A model generated the notes under the pieces. That model was not told where the DNA came from, did not search any database, and worked only from the letters and a program-made list of their open reading frames with translations. The position numbers and the translations under genes were made by a program. From Microcaldota archaeon (lineage in GTDB: Archaea; Micrarchaeota; Micrarchaeia; Micrarchaeales; CABMGC01), in NCBI GenBank assembly GCA_021811535.1, contig JAJZOF010000020.1:170894-234893 (forward strand): a stretch of 64,000 nucleotides of DNA, in the 5' to 3' direction. Position 1 is the first letter of the stretch; each line of letters starts with the position of its first letter. This document shows, one piece after another, positions 1-9,055 of this stretch.

Positions 1-28
1 CCCTGCAGCGGGCGATGCGCTTCTTTCT

Positions 29-472
29 TCACTTTTGTTCAGAGTCAACATTGTCATTATTTTTGGCCGCTACGAATATCCAGTGTCTGTGAAATTTATC
101 ATACATCTGCCCATACATGCCAAACGGCATTTGGTGCAGTTCTTGGAACCTATCATTTTCTGCTTCAACTGCAAGCCTGTCAAATACTGCTCTCACTTCA
201 TCGTACTTGCCGGTAACAAATACGGCGTACATCTCTCCTAGCACAGGTTCATATTGCGGAGCCGCCATCCAGTCTGCGGCAGATATATCTATCGCCCCAT
301 TTTTAATGTGTGCATTTATGATCCTGTTATGCTTTTCTGGGGGGAACATGCTTTTCATAGCCGTGTTCGCCAGTTTTGTCAACGTCAGGTCTCCTCCAAA
401 GCATTTATGGTAAAAGGTCATCGCTTCGGCGCAGTCACCGTCAAATAAGAGAAATGGAGTGGTTTGTAGCAT
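29..472 (-). CDS. VOC/PhnB-like glyoxalase-fold protein
   Basis: ORF; TPFLLFDGDCAEAMTFYHKCFGGDL resembles PhnB/VOC N-terminus. Confidence 0.8.
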   Translation of the reverse strand: MLQTTPFLLFDGDCAEAMTFYHKCFGGDLTLTKLANTAMKSMFPPEKHNRIINAHIKNGAIDISAADWMAAPQYEPVLGEMYAVFVTGKYDEVRAVFDRLAVEAENDRFQELHQMPFGMYGQMYDKFHRHWIFVAAKNNDNVDSEQK

Positions 473-636
473 ATTTTCACCTTTTTAGCTATACAAGATT
501 CAAATTATTTAAATCCTCCTTGTCGGGGATGTGACTGTGGCGCATCTTGTGCTTCTGGAGATGCGCTTCTGACGCAATGTATTATCCATATTGACAAAAT
601 CTGTTGCTATCCTGGCTGGTGTAGAGTCTGAATGAT

Positions 637-1284
637 TTACAGCTTCTTAGCGATTACGCAATAACCGTGATAATGCTTTTTCCCTACATGCAATCTAAGT
701 ATCTCATAATTTCTTAGAAATTGCATCAGTTCTTCTTTATCAAAAGAGTGATGAGGGACTCCATTTTCTGGACCAGACAAAGGAATATAGGTATGCGATT
801 CTGACCACTTATGGCTTACTGGTTTTCCGTATTCAATCCACGTTTTTTCTATCTTTTTAGCGCCTTCGTAATCTGGTACCTGCAAAAACAGTAACCCTCT
901 GCTTTTTAGTATTTTGCCGATTTCTTTGAAAATCTTCTTTACATTCTTGGTGTTAGTATGGTGAATTGATCTTGTTGCTATTATTAAGTCGAAGCTATTT
1001 CTCGGATAAGGTAAACTTTTTGTAAAATCATTGGTTTTGAGTATTGCATTAAGGCCGTGTTTGCTTAAGTTTTTCTGCAGTTTGCTGATTGCAGATGAAT
1101 TATTATCTATTCCGTATACATTGTATCCTTTTCTTGCAAAATAAATGACATGCCTCCCATGCCCGCATCCAATATCAAGTATCTTTGATGGTGGATTGTC
1201 TCTAAGAAGTTTTTCAATAAAACTTACTTCTGGCTCGACTTTGTATCCCTTCTTCTTATACCACTGAGTCCAGGTAGTCTTCAT
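637..1284 (-). CDS. class I SAM-dependent methyltransferase
   Basis: ILDIGCGHGRHVIYFARKGYNVYGIDNNSSAI motif I region. Confidence 0.88.
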   Translation of the reverse strand: MKTTWTQWYKKKGYKVEPEVSFIEKLLRDNPPSKILDIGCGHGRHVIYFARKGYNVYGIDNNSSAISKLQKNLSKHGLNAILKTNDFTKSLPYPRNSFDLIIATRSIHHTNTKNVKKIFKEIGKILKSRGLLFLQVPDYEGAKKIEKTWIEYGKPVSHKWSESHTYIPLSGPENGVPHHSFDKEELMQFLRNYEILRLHVGKKHYHGYCVIAKKL

Positions 1285-1436
1285 GTACTTCTAATTTATT
1301 ATAGACAACTATCTTATTATTCCGACTTGGGATCTTAACTGATAGATGCAACGTGAGATAACTTTATCTTAGTTAAGCGGTTGTTGGTGTCTTGAACTAC
1401 CGACATGCATACTTCTTGCATGCGTATAATAACATA

Positions 1437-1452
1437 ACATATTTATATATGT
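1437..1452. promoter_or_regulatory. inverted repeat ACATAT-TTAT-ATATGT overlapping TATA-like sequence upstream of PadR-TRASH gene (candidate operator)
   Basis: perfect 6-bp dyad with 4-nt spacer, 25 bp upstream of the start at 1478. Confidence 0.35.
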
Positions 1453-1477
1453 CAATATATGATATATAACGACCTTT

Positions 1478-1903
1478 ATGCCAGATATGGAGATAAAGAA
1501 CATGGTAAAGCTGTTTACGGTGCTCTTGCTCAGCGAGAAAGAGCAGTACGGATATGAGATAATGAAGGAGATAAAGAAGAGGACTGGCAAAAACGTCAGC
1601 CCGGGGCAGATATATCCGTTCCTGAGGCAATTGGAGAGCTATAATTATGTCGAGGCAAGAGGCAGGAAAGAGAGGGATAAACAAGCATATTATCTTACTC
1701 CGGAAGGGAGACGATTCGTTAAGAGGCTTTCTGGCAGGTTTGGAACTATATTTGAGATAGCAATAAAGGCCAGGCTCACTGTATGCGCGCATTGCGGCTG
1801 TGAAATATACAAAGGCGGCTACAAGGAGATGATAAATGGAAAATCCATAAATTTCTGCTGCAAGAATTGCGCTAAGGGCTACATGAGAATGGATCTTGGA
1901 TGA
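1478..1903 (+). CDS. PadR-family wHTH regulator with C-terminal TRASH-like metal-binding domain
   Basis: N-term MVKLFTVLLLSEKEQYGYEIMKEIKKRTGKNVSPGQIYPFLRQLE (PadR); C-term CAHCGCEIY...NFCCKNCAKGY (TRASH-like). Confidence 0.85.
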   Translation: MPDMEIKNMVKLFTVLLLSEKEQYGYEIMKEIKKRTGKNVSPGQIYPFLRQLESYNYVEARGRKERDKQAYYLTPEGRRFVKRLSGRFGTIFEIAIKARLTVCAHCGCEIYKGGYKEMINGKSINFCCKNCAKGYMRMDLG

Positions 1904-2022
1904 TGCAAGCAGAATGAAGCGGCATAGGGCCTAATGTGATGGATTAATGAAAATGTCAATAACGGATTCAGTACGTGATTGCCATTGAATGTATTATGGT
2001 TAATTGTGTAAAGGAGGAGAAA

Positions 2023-2163
2023 ATGAAAGATCTGGTATGTAATATGGATGTGAAGGAGAGTTCCGAATTCAGGAGCACGTATAAAGGCAGGGTGTATGCC
2101 TTTTGCTCTGCGAGCTGTAAGAAGAGTTTCGATAAGAACCCCAGAGTGTATGTCAAAAGTTGA
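2023..2163 (+). CDS. small YHS-domain metal-binding protein
   Basis: MKDLVCNMDVKESSEFRSTYKGRVYAFCSASCKKSFDKNP; AAGGAGGAG Shine-Dalgarno just upstream of ATG 2023. Confidence 0.82.
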   Translation: MKDLVCNMDVKESSEFRSTYKGRVYAFCSASCKKSFDKNPRVYVKS

Positions 2164-2307
2164 TGGTTATCTGAGGGTGGCTGCACCGCCGCGATGCAGA
2201 CACGATATCATATAGGATGGTGTGCATATGGTCTTGTGCTGCCTGTGTGCATCTGCAGGTGCATCTGGCAGACCACTCTTTTGAATCAAGCAAGAAGAAG
2301 TAATATT

Positions 2308-4380
2308 ATGGCAACAGACCCTGTATGTGGCATGCATGTAGACGAAAAAACTTCAGCATTAGCTGCAGAGAGGGAAGGCAGAAAATATTATTTTTGCAGT
2401 ACAAGCTGCAAAATCCAATTCGAGAAGCCTGAGAAGGAGATAAAAGCTTTGCAATATGCCCTTTTGGTCTCCTGGCCTATCACAGCCTTTGTCGCTATAC
2501 TTACTTATGTTCTGCACCTGCCTGCTGGAAATTACATTATGCTTGTCATGGCAAGCGTAGTCCAATTCTATTCAGGAAGGAGATTTTATGCAGGGATAGT
2601 CGATGCTATAAAGAACAGATCTGCAAATATGGATACGCTGATTGCCCTAGGTACGAGCGCAGCGTGGACTTATAGTGCCGTTGTAACTCTTTTCCCGTTT
2701 GTTTTTCCTTCTGGAAGCGTGTACTTCGATACATCGACAATAGTGATCTCGTTAATACTTACAGGGACTTACATGCAGAGGCTGGCCGAATCGAGGGCGG
2801 CAACTGCCATCTCGTCCCTCGTGGCTATGCAGCCCCATATGGCGCATATGATAGATGGCGATAAGGTCGTTGAAATTTCTATGGAGCAGATACGGAAAGG
2901 GGATCTGCTGCTGGTAAAACCTGGTGAGAAGATACCTGCCGATTCAGCAGTTGTAAAGGGAAAATGTTCTGTTGACGAATCTATGATTACTGGAGAAAGC
3001 ATACCTCTTACCAAGAGACCAGGGGATGTGGTTATAGGAGGCACCATGAATGTCACTGGCTCGATTATGATCAAGGTTATGAATGTGGGAGAAGATACTA
3101 CGCTATCACAGATAATAAAAATTGTACAGGATGCTGCTTCGAGCAAAGTCCCGGTACAGGAACTTGCTGACAGGATTGCAGCTTATTTCGTACCTGTGGT
3201 AGTGCTTGTAGGATTTGTGGCTTCGGTTTCCTGGTATCTTGTGGGGGGAGTGGGTGTTAATATTGCTATGCTTATATTCGTAAGTGTTCTGATAATAGCT
3301 TGCCCTTGTGCATTGGGCATAGCGACCCCGGCGGCATTGCTGGTGTCTTCAGGCATGGCAGCTAAGAACGGGATACTGATAAAGAGCGGGGACGCACTAC
3401 AGAAGGCAAGCAAAGTAGATACTGTTGTGTTGGACAAGACAGGAACGCTTACGAAGGGCAAACCAGAGGTTATTGAGATAGTGGCTGTTCTCGGTTACAA
3501 TAAGACCGACGTGCTTAGATTAGCAGCCACTGCAGAGATAAACTCAGAACATGTGATAGGAAGGGCAGTGGTAGAAAAGGCTGAGGGCGAGGGGATAAAA
3601 CCGGAATTCCCTAGAAGTTTTACCTATAGAGAAGGCAGCGGGATTGTTGCTGTGGACAAGAAGGGCAGAAAGATTGTTGTGGGTAATAGGGATTTATTCG
3701 ATAAAAGGCAGGTCGCGGCGGTAGCAAAGCCTATGCGGGAGCTTGAAGCAAGGGGCGGAACTACTCTTATTGTAGGCATGGACGGCAAGATTATAGGGTT
3801 AATAGCTCTCGCAGACGCTATGAAGGAGGATAGCAAGAAGGCCGTAAATAACTTAAAAATGGCCGGATATGAGATATGGATGATAACCGGGGATAATGAG
3901 AGGGCTGCGTCAGCGACAGCTGATGTGTTAGGCATAAGAAATGTGATTTCGCATGCAAAACCCAAAGATAAGATAGATATGGTAACTAAACTGCAGAAGA
4001 ATGGCAAGGTTGTTGCCATGGTCGGGGATGGGATAAATGATGCGCCGGCACTTACGAAAGCCGATGTTGGGGTAGCAATCGGTGCAGGGACTGATGTGGC
4101 GCTTCAGTCAGGCAGCATCATACTTATAAATAACAATATACGCGACGCTTTTATCGCGCTGCAGCTTGGCAAGAGGACAATGGGGAAGATAAGGCAAAAC
4201 CTTTTCTGGGCATTCGCATATAACATAATCCTCATCCCTGTAGCCGCTGGCGCGCTGATACCATTCTTCACAGTAAGCATCTATGATATTTTGCCGACTT
4301 TTGCTGCGTTGGCAATGGCTTTCAGCTCTGTGACTGTTGTCTCAAATTCATTATTGCTGAGGCGCTTCAGATTCTACTGA
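2308..4380 (+). CDS. heavy-metal (Cu-type) P1B ATPase with N-terminal YHS domain
   Basis: DPVCGMHVDEKTS...YYFCSTSCKIQFE; CPC in IIACPCALGIATPAAL; DKTGTLTKG; GDGINDAPAL. ORF opens at 2194 but ATG 2308 fits the YHS start. Confidence 0.93.
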   Translation: MATDPVCGMHVDEKTSALAAEREGRKYYFCSTSCKIQFEKPEKEIKALQYALLVSWPITAFVAILTYVLHLPAGNYIMLVMASVVQFYSGRRFYAGIVDAIKNRSANMDTLIALGTSAAWTYSAVVTLFPFVFPSGSVYFDTSTIVISLILTGTYMQRLAESRAATAISSLVAMQPHMAHMIDGDKVVEISMEQIRKGDLLLVKPGEKIPADSAVVKGKCSVDESMITGESIPLTKRPGDVVIGGTMNVTGSIMIKVMNVGEDTTLSQIIKIVQDAASSKVPVQELADRIAAYFVPVVVLVGFVASVSWYLVGGVGVNIAMLIFVSVLIIACPCALGIATPAALLVSSGMAAKNGILIKSGDALQKASKVDTVVLDKTGTLTKGKPEVIEIVAVLGYNKTDVLRLAATAEINSEHVIGRAVVEKAEGEGIKPEFPRSFTYREGSGIVAVDKKGRKIVVGNRDLFDKRQVAAVAKPMRELEARGGTTLIVGMDGKIIGLIALADAMKEDSKKAVNNLKMAGYEIWMITGDNERAASATADVLGIRNVISHAKPKDKIDMVTKLQKNGKVVAMVGDGINDAPALTKADVGVAIGAGTDVALQSGSIILINNNIRDAFIALQLGKRTMGKIRQNLFWAFAYNIILIPVAAGALIPFFTVSIYDILPTFAALAMAFSSVTVVSNSLLLRRFRFY

Positions 4381-4436
4381 TTGTTCTGGTAGAGACTAAG
4401 GTTTTTTAAACCAGCGATGATATTTTATTAGGTAGA

Positions 4437-5231
4437 ATGTGCAGCAGATGCAAGCCGCGGCTAAGATATGGCAGGTATGCTTCTGATTTTGTTTTGGGCA
4501 GGTTTCTTGGAGGTTGGGGATTTTATTTTGTTGGGTCTGATTTAGCAAAAGACCTTAAACCTGATGTGATAGGGTGCAGATGTTCGTGCAGCAGCGGATG
4601 GTTAGATAGCTATGGATGTAGGAAATGCAGACATGTGATATCCAATGAAGAAAAGGGATTAAAGATCAATGAAGATGCAAGGGAATTTTATCACAAAGCC
4701 CATGACGCGGCGCATAATAAGGATTATAACTTGGCGCATTCGCTATTGATTGAGGCTTTTGGAAAGGATAAGAACTTCCCTGGCATATATGAAGGGCTTA
4801 TTGTCACATCCATACGTATTGGCAATTATGAAGATGCAAGCAGATATGCTGAGCTTTTCCTTACAAAAATGCCAAACAACGCAAGACCATATTACTGGAT
4901 GGGAAGAGTGGTACTTGCCAAGGATAAAGATTACAAAAGTGCGTTGCGGTACTTTAAGGATGCGGCTAACCTTGATGCAGATAATTATCTTTATTATTCG
5001 TTGTGCGGCTTTTGCTATTATAAACTTGGCAGTTATAGCGTTGCCCTTACTTCGTTGAACCTGGCGTTAAAGAGGAATCCCAAAGACTTTAAGTCGTTGA
5101 TCTTGAGAGCAGATATCTATATCAAATTGGGTAGTAAAACTGAGGCCATAAATGACCTTAAGTACGCCTTGGAGATTGCCGGAGAAAATGCAGCGGCCAG
5201 AAAACTGCTTGAGAAGGTTAAAGCACCTTAG
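4437..5231 (+). CDS. TPR-repeat protein with N-terminal Cys-rich segment
   Basis: repeated TPR-like helices; CRCSCSSGWLDSYGCRKC. Confidence 0.7.
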   Translation: MCSRCKPRLRYGRYASDFVLGRFLGGWGFYFVGSDLAKDLKPDVIGCRCSCSSGWLDSYGCRKCRHVISNEEKGLKINEDAREFYHKAHDAAHNKDYNLAHSLLIEAFGKDKNFPGIYEGLIVTSIRIGNYEDASRYAELFLTKMPNNARPYYWMGRVVLAKDKDYKSALRYFKDAANLDADNYLYYSLCGFCYYKLGSYSVALTSLNLALKRNPKDFKSLILRADIYIKLGSKTEAINDLKYALEIAGENAAARKLLEKVKAP

Positions 5232-5342
5232 CCAATGTTGCCCGTAATACATATGCTGGTTTGCCTTATATAACTATTTTTATATATACTCTACTTATTT
5301 GTTTATGGTAAAGTTTTGGAGTATTGTTAGACGGGTAATAGA

Positions 5343-5762
5343 ATGAGAAAAAGAAAGAGCGGATTTAGTAGTGAGGAGATAGCAGCGATGAAAGATCGTG
5401 TCATGGAGCTTAATGCGAAAGAAGAGAGCGGAGAGAAGGATGTACTTGCTGCTATAGAGAAGATGGAAGAGCCTGCAAGATCAATGGCGAAAGAGATTCA
5501 TGAATTGATAGCCTCGGTGGCTCCTAGCCTGCAGCCAAGGACTTGGTATGGGATGCCTGCTTATGCAAATGGTAAAGATGTCGTGTGCTTTTTCCAGAAT
5601 GCAGGGAAGTTCAAGGCAAGATATTCTACTTTGGGCTTCAGCGACAAAGCACACCTTGACGAAGATGGCATGTGGCCCACCTCTTTTGCGTTGAATAAGC
5701 TTACAGCGAAGGAGAAGACAAGGATAGCAGAATTAGTTAGGAAAGCCGTAGCTGTAAAATGA
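5343..5762 (+). CDS. DUF1801/YdhG-like protein
   Basis: APSLQPRTWYGMPAYANGKDVVCFFQNAGKFKARYSTLGFSD. Confidence 0.75.
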   Translation: MRKRKSGFSSEEIAAMKDRVMELNAKEESGEKDVLAAIEKMEEPARSMAKEIHELIASVAPSLQPRTWYGMPAYANGKDVVCFFQNAGKFKARYSTLGFSDKAHLDEDGMWPTSFALNKLTAKEKTRIAELVRKAVAVK

Positions 5763-5849
5763 GCTCGACCCTGCGGGTTACGCCTTGAGTCTACATCTCC
5801 TGTCTATATGATTGTGGTTTTCCTCTATGGATTTATAAAATATCTGCGT

Positions 5850-6404
5850 TCATTGTTTAAGTTTTATAGAGAACTCTATTAGTTTGTTAAGCAGCGAACC
5901 TATCCTTTTCTGGACTTCCGTGTCTTTTAGTTCTCCGTTCTCGCTTATCTTTTCAGATGCAAAGGTGACTATTACCTCTGGCTTTACTACTGCATACACA
6001 TTAAGGAAGATGAAAATCTGGCGAAGGTGATACTGCGCCCGTGATCCGCCCATGGCACCTATCGATGCACTCATTATTGCTGCTGGCTTCTCATCAAATG
6101 GATTGTCAGGGCGTGAAGACCAGTCTATAGCATTTTTAAGCACGCCAGGTATAGAATAGTTATACTCCGGCGTTGATATAAGCAGTGCATCTGCCTCTTT
6201 TATCTTCCTTTTTAGCTTGACGACTTTCTCAGGCGGGTTGCTCTCTGTATCTTGATTGTATTCAGGTATTCCAGATAGATCAAAGATTTCAAGTTCCGAA
6301 TTATCTGGCATCATTTTCTTGGCAGCGTATAGCAGAGCTGTATTATATGAGCCTTTTCTGAGGCTGCCTGAGATCCCAAGTATCCTTACTTCTGTGCCGT
6401 GCAT
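5850..6404 (-). CDS. NADPH-dependent FMN reductase family protein
   Basis: ILGISGSLRKGSYNTALL; STPEYNYSIPGVLKNAIDW. Confidence 0.92.
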   Translation of the reverse strand: MHGTEVRILGISGSLRKGSYNTALLYAAKKMMPDNSELEIFDLSGIPEYNQDTESNPPEKVVKLKRKIKEADALLISTPEYNYSIPGVLKNAIDWSSRPDNPFDEKPAAIMSASIGAMGGSRAQYHLRQIFIFLNVYAVVKPEVIVTFASEKISENGELKDTEVQKRIGSLLNKLIEFSIKLKQ

Positions 6405-6449
6405 ATAGGAATATTTAAATTATATTTGTACCATTTCAGCGTATGCTAT

Positions 6450-6590
6450 TCACTTGCCTCCTATCTTGAACATCTTTGTGCCGCAGACTGGGCATTTGCC
6501 GGATGTTGCCTTCTTTCCGTTCTTCATTGTAACTTCCTTAGCCTCTTTCATCTCCTGCTTCTGCTTACATTTTACACAATATGCTTCCAT
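6450..6590 (-). CDS. 46-aa zinc-ribbon microprotein (DUF5679-like), absent from the ORF track
   Basis: MEAYCVKCKQKQEMKEAKEVTMKNGKKATSGKCPVCGTKMFKIGGK; two CxxC pairs. Confidence 0.85.
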   Translation of the reverse strand: MEAYCVKCKQKQEMKEAKEVTMKNGKKATSGKCPVCGTKMFKIGGK

Positions 6591-6643
6591 TTTATCGCCA
6601 ATTTATTGTTGTATTTATAATATAAAAATTCGGCGGTTTGGGC

Positions 6644-7177
6644 TTAGTCCTGATTCTTGCGGCCTCTTTTGGGCATGCCCTTTGACAGAGCCGGATTTTT
6701 AGCATAATCATCCTTTGCTTTTCGGCCCTGGCTGTCGATCTCGCCGCGCGCTATTCTAGTTGAAGATATAGGCCTGCCGTCGTACGCCTTCGCATAACCT
6801 ACAACAGTTATCTTTATCGTGTGTCGTTTGTTTTTCCTTCTTATTGAGTTTATCTCTCTTGCGGCCTCTGCAGTTTCCGGGCTCACTACTATATAATCAA
6901 AATCCTCTGTCAACGTAGGCCCGTATTTATCTCTTAGCGGGCTTATTTTGTACTTTTTGTTGTATTTTGAGACAAATTCCTTAAGTTGCCTGAGCCGCTG
7001 TCGGTAACTCTGAGATGTTGATTTGTGGTTTTTTACATAGTTGTCAGTGGTAAGGCCTATGTATACACTATCGCCTATTGAGAAAGCCTTGCGTAAAAGC
7101 TTCTTGTGGCCTTTGTGCAGGAACGCAAACGTGCCTCCGACTACTGCTTTTTTCATGAACGCATATCCGCTTCCCAT
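6644..7177 (-). CDS. coaD: phosphopantetheine adenylyltransferase, archaeal type
   Basis: KKAVVGGTFAFLHKGHKKLLRKAF; ISSTRIARGEID. ATG at 7155 (MKKAVVGG) is an alternative start. Confidence 0.88.
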   Translation of the reverse strand: MGSGYAFMKKAVVGGTFAFLHKGHKKLLRKAFSIGDSVYIGLTTDNYVKNHKSTSQSYRQRLRQLKEFVSKYNKKYKISPLRDKYGPTLTEDFDYIVVSPETAEAAREINSIRRKNKRHTIKITVVGYAKAYDGRPISSTRIARGEIDSQGRKAKDDYAKNPALSKGMPKRGRKNQD

Positions 7178-7259
7178 GTTTATTAATTGGAGCGTTGCGA
7201 TAATGCCTTAATATAGTTATAGGTATATTTTATACAGTAATTATCGTCAGAGTGTTAAC

Positions 7260-8510
7260 TTGAAAAAATTTTCTGATATGCAGCTTAGGCAGGATCTTGT
7301 AGCTGAACTTGAAAGGATGGGCTTTACCACGGCTACTGAGGTTCAGGAGATTGCACTTCCGATCACACTGAGCGGACGCGATGCGATAGTGAGGGCAAAG
7401 ACCGGCTCTGGGAAGACCATAGCATTCTTGATGCCGATAATGCAAGGCTCTAGAAGAGAACGCGGGATATATGCAGTTATACTTGCGCCGTCGAGGGAGC
7501 TTGCAGTGCAGATATTCTCGGTTACAGACAGGCTGGCACGTGCAGTGCATGAAAAGGCAGTGCTCGTATATGGAGGGGTATCGATAAATGCGCAGATAGA
7601 CAGGATAAGGCAGGGGGCCAGTATATTGGTAGGCACACCGGGGCGTGTCCTGGATCTCATGGAGAGGGGGGCGCTGAGATTTGACAAGGTACGCTTCCTT
7701 GTCCTTGATGAAGGAGATACGATGCTTGATATGGGTTTTATAGCCGATATCGAGAGGATAATATCAAGCGTGCCTGAGAACAAACAGCTTCTTCTTTTCT
7801 CCGCGACAATGCCGAAGGAGATTGTAGGCATAGCCCAGAGGCATATGAAACGTGATTACGCAACGGTGATAGTAGGCAAGGAAGACGAGCTTTCGGTAAA
7901 GACCATAACGCATTTTTATTTTGTGGTTCCGCGAAATCTTAAGTTTGCTGCACTTCTTGCTTATATAGACCAGAACAAGCCCAGGAAGGCGATAATATTC
8001 GTTAGGACGCAGAGAGAAGCAGACCTTGTATACAAAGTTATAATAGAGCAGGGTAACGACGCGATGGTGCTTCATGGAGGCATGACGCAGGCGAAGAGGG
8101 AGACCTCACTGCACCATTTCAGGAACAGGTCGCAGTTCTTGATAGCAACAAACGTAGCGGCACGTGGGCTTGATATAGAAGGCATAACCGATATAATAAA
8201 TTTTGACGCGCCCGAGGATCCTTTTGTTTATGTGCATAGGGTAGGAAGAAGCGCGAGGATGGGAAAAGAAGGAAGGGCTTTTACCCTGATAACTCCGAAT
8301 GAAAAAAGCATAGTCAATGATATAGTCTACGATGCCAATGTAGATTTGAAGGAAATAAAATTAAGCGTGGAGAAATATAGGAACATCAAGATTCCGTGGA
8401 GCAGTGGCAGGAGGCGCGAATTCGGAAGAGGAGGAGACAGGGAGCATAGAGGCGGGTTCAACAGGAGTTACGGAAGGCCTCACAGGGGAAGAGGAGGCAG
8501 GTTCGGTTAG
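7260..8510 (+). CDS. DEAD-box RNA helicase with RGG-like C-terminus
   Basis: AKTGSGKT, VLDEGD variant of DEAD, SATMP, HRVGRSAR; C-term GRGGDREHRGGFNRSYGRPHRGRGGRFG. Confidence 0.95.
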   Translation: MKKFSDMQLRQDLVAELERMGFTTATEVQEIALPITLSGRDAIVRAKTGSGKTIAFLMPIMQGSRRERGIYAVILAPSRELAVQIFSVTDRLARAVHEKAVLVYGGVSINAQIDRIRQGASILVGTPGRVLDLMERGALRFDKVRFLVLDEGDTMLDMGFIADIERIISSVPENKQLLLFSATMPKEIVGIAQRHMKRDYATVIVGKEDELSVKTITHFYFVVPRNLKFAALLAYIDQNKPRKAIIFVRTQREADLVYKVIIEQGNDAMVLHGGMTQAKRETSLHHFRNRSQFLIATNVAARGLDIEGITDIINFDAPEDPFVYVHRVGRSARMGKEGRAFTLITPNEKSIVNDIVYDANVDLKEIKLSVEKYRNIKIPWSSGRRREFGRGGDREHRGGFNRSYGRPHRGRGGRFG

Positions 8511-8576
8511 ATAATGTCCATTTTGTATTAGCTTATAAGCTTTTGCAGTGGAAATATTATAACAAAAAGTGAATGT

Positions 8577-8816
8577 ATGGGAATAAGAGTAGAAAGAATA
8601 GACTATGTGTCTTTTGCGAAGTTTTATGCCATAATTTCTGGCATAATAGGGCTCCTGTACGGATTGGTAGGTTTTGCAGCAGGGCCTGCAGCAGGAGTAG
8701 TTACCTTGGTCATCGGGCTCGTAGGAGGCCTGATAGGAGGATTTATAGGTGGATTGGTTTTTGCTCTTCTGTACAACGTCCTCTTCAAGAGAGTAGTTAC
8801 TTTTGAAGTAAACTAA
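8577..8816 (+). CDS. small Gly-rich two-TM membrane protein
   Basis: hydrophobic glycine-zipper segments VVTLVIGLVGGLIGGFIGGLVFALL. Confidence 0.6.
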   Translation: MGIRVERIDYVSFAKFYAIISGIIGLLYGLVGFAAGPAAGVVTLVIGLVGGLIGGFIGGLVFALLYNVLFKRVVTFEVN

Positions 8817-8864
8817 TTTTATTTTTATTTTTTTTCTTTTTGTTTGCTATTTTTTAATTTTTAT
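8814..8864 (+). terminator. oligo-T tract, probable archaeal terminator
   Basis: run of T-rich sequence directly after the stop of the 79-aa ORF. Confidence 0.5.
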
Positions 8865-8878
8865 GTTTAGGTTATAGT

Positions 8879-9043
8879 ATGTCGGAATTTATGTGCAGCC
8901 AGTGTGGGAGCGATGAGGGCACAATATACGCATGCGGAAGCTGTGGAGGATATTTTTGTTCTGCGTGCGTTGTGCGAGGGAACAATTCCATAATATACTG
9001 CCCCCAATGCTCTCCTCAATGCTATGTAGCGCATCAGGGATGA
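8879..9043 (+). CDS. 54-aa zinc-binding microprotein, absent from the ORF track
   Basis: MSEFMCSQCGSDEGTIYACGSCGGYFCSACVVRGNNSIIYCPQCSPQCYVAHQG; multiple CxxC. Confidence 0.75.
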   Translation: MSEFMCSQCGSDEGTIYACGSCGGYFCSACVVRGNNSIIYCPQCSPQCYVAHQG

Positions 9044-9055
9044 TGCGGGAGTTTT

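Noticed and set aside
2194-2307. N-terminal extension of the P-type ATPase from 2194
   Set aside because: MQTRYHIGWCAYGLVLPVCICRCIWQ has no homology-like character; ATG 2308 directly precedes the YHS domain.
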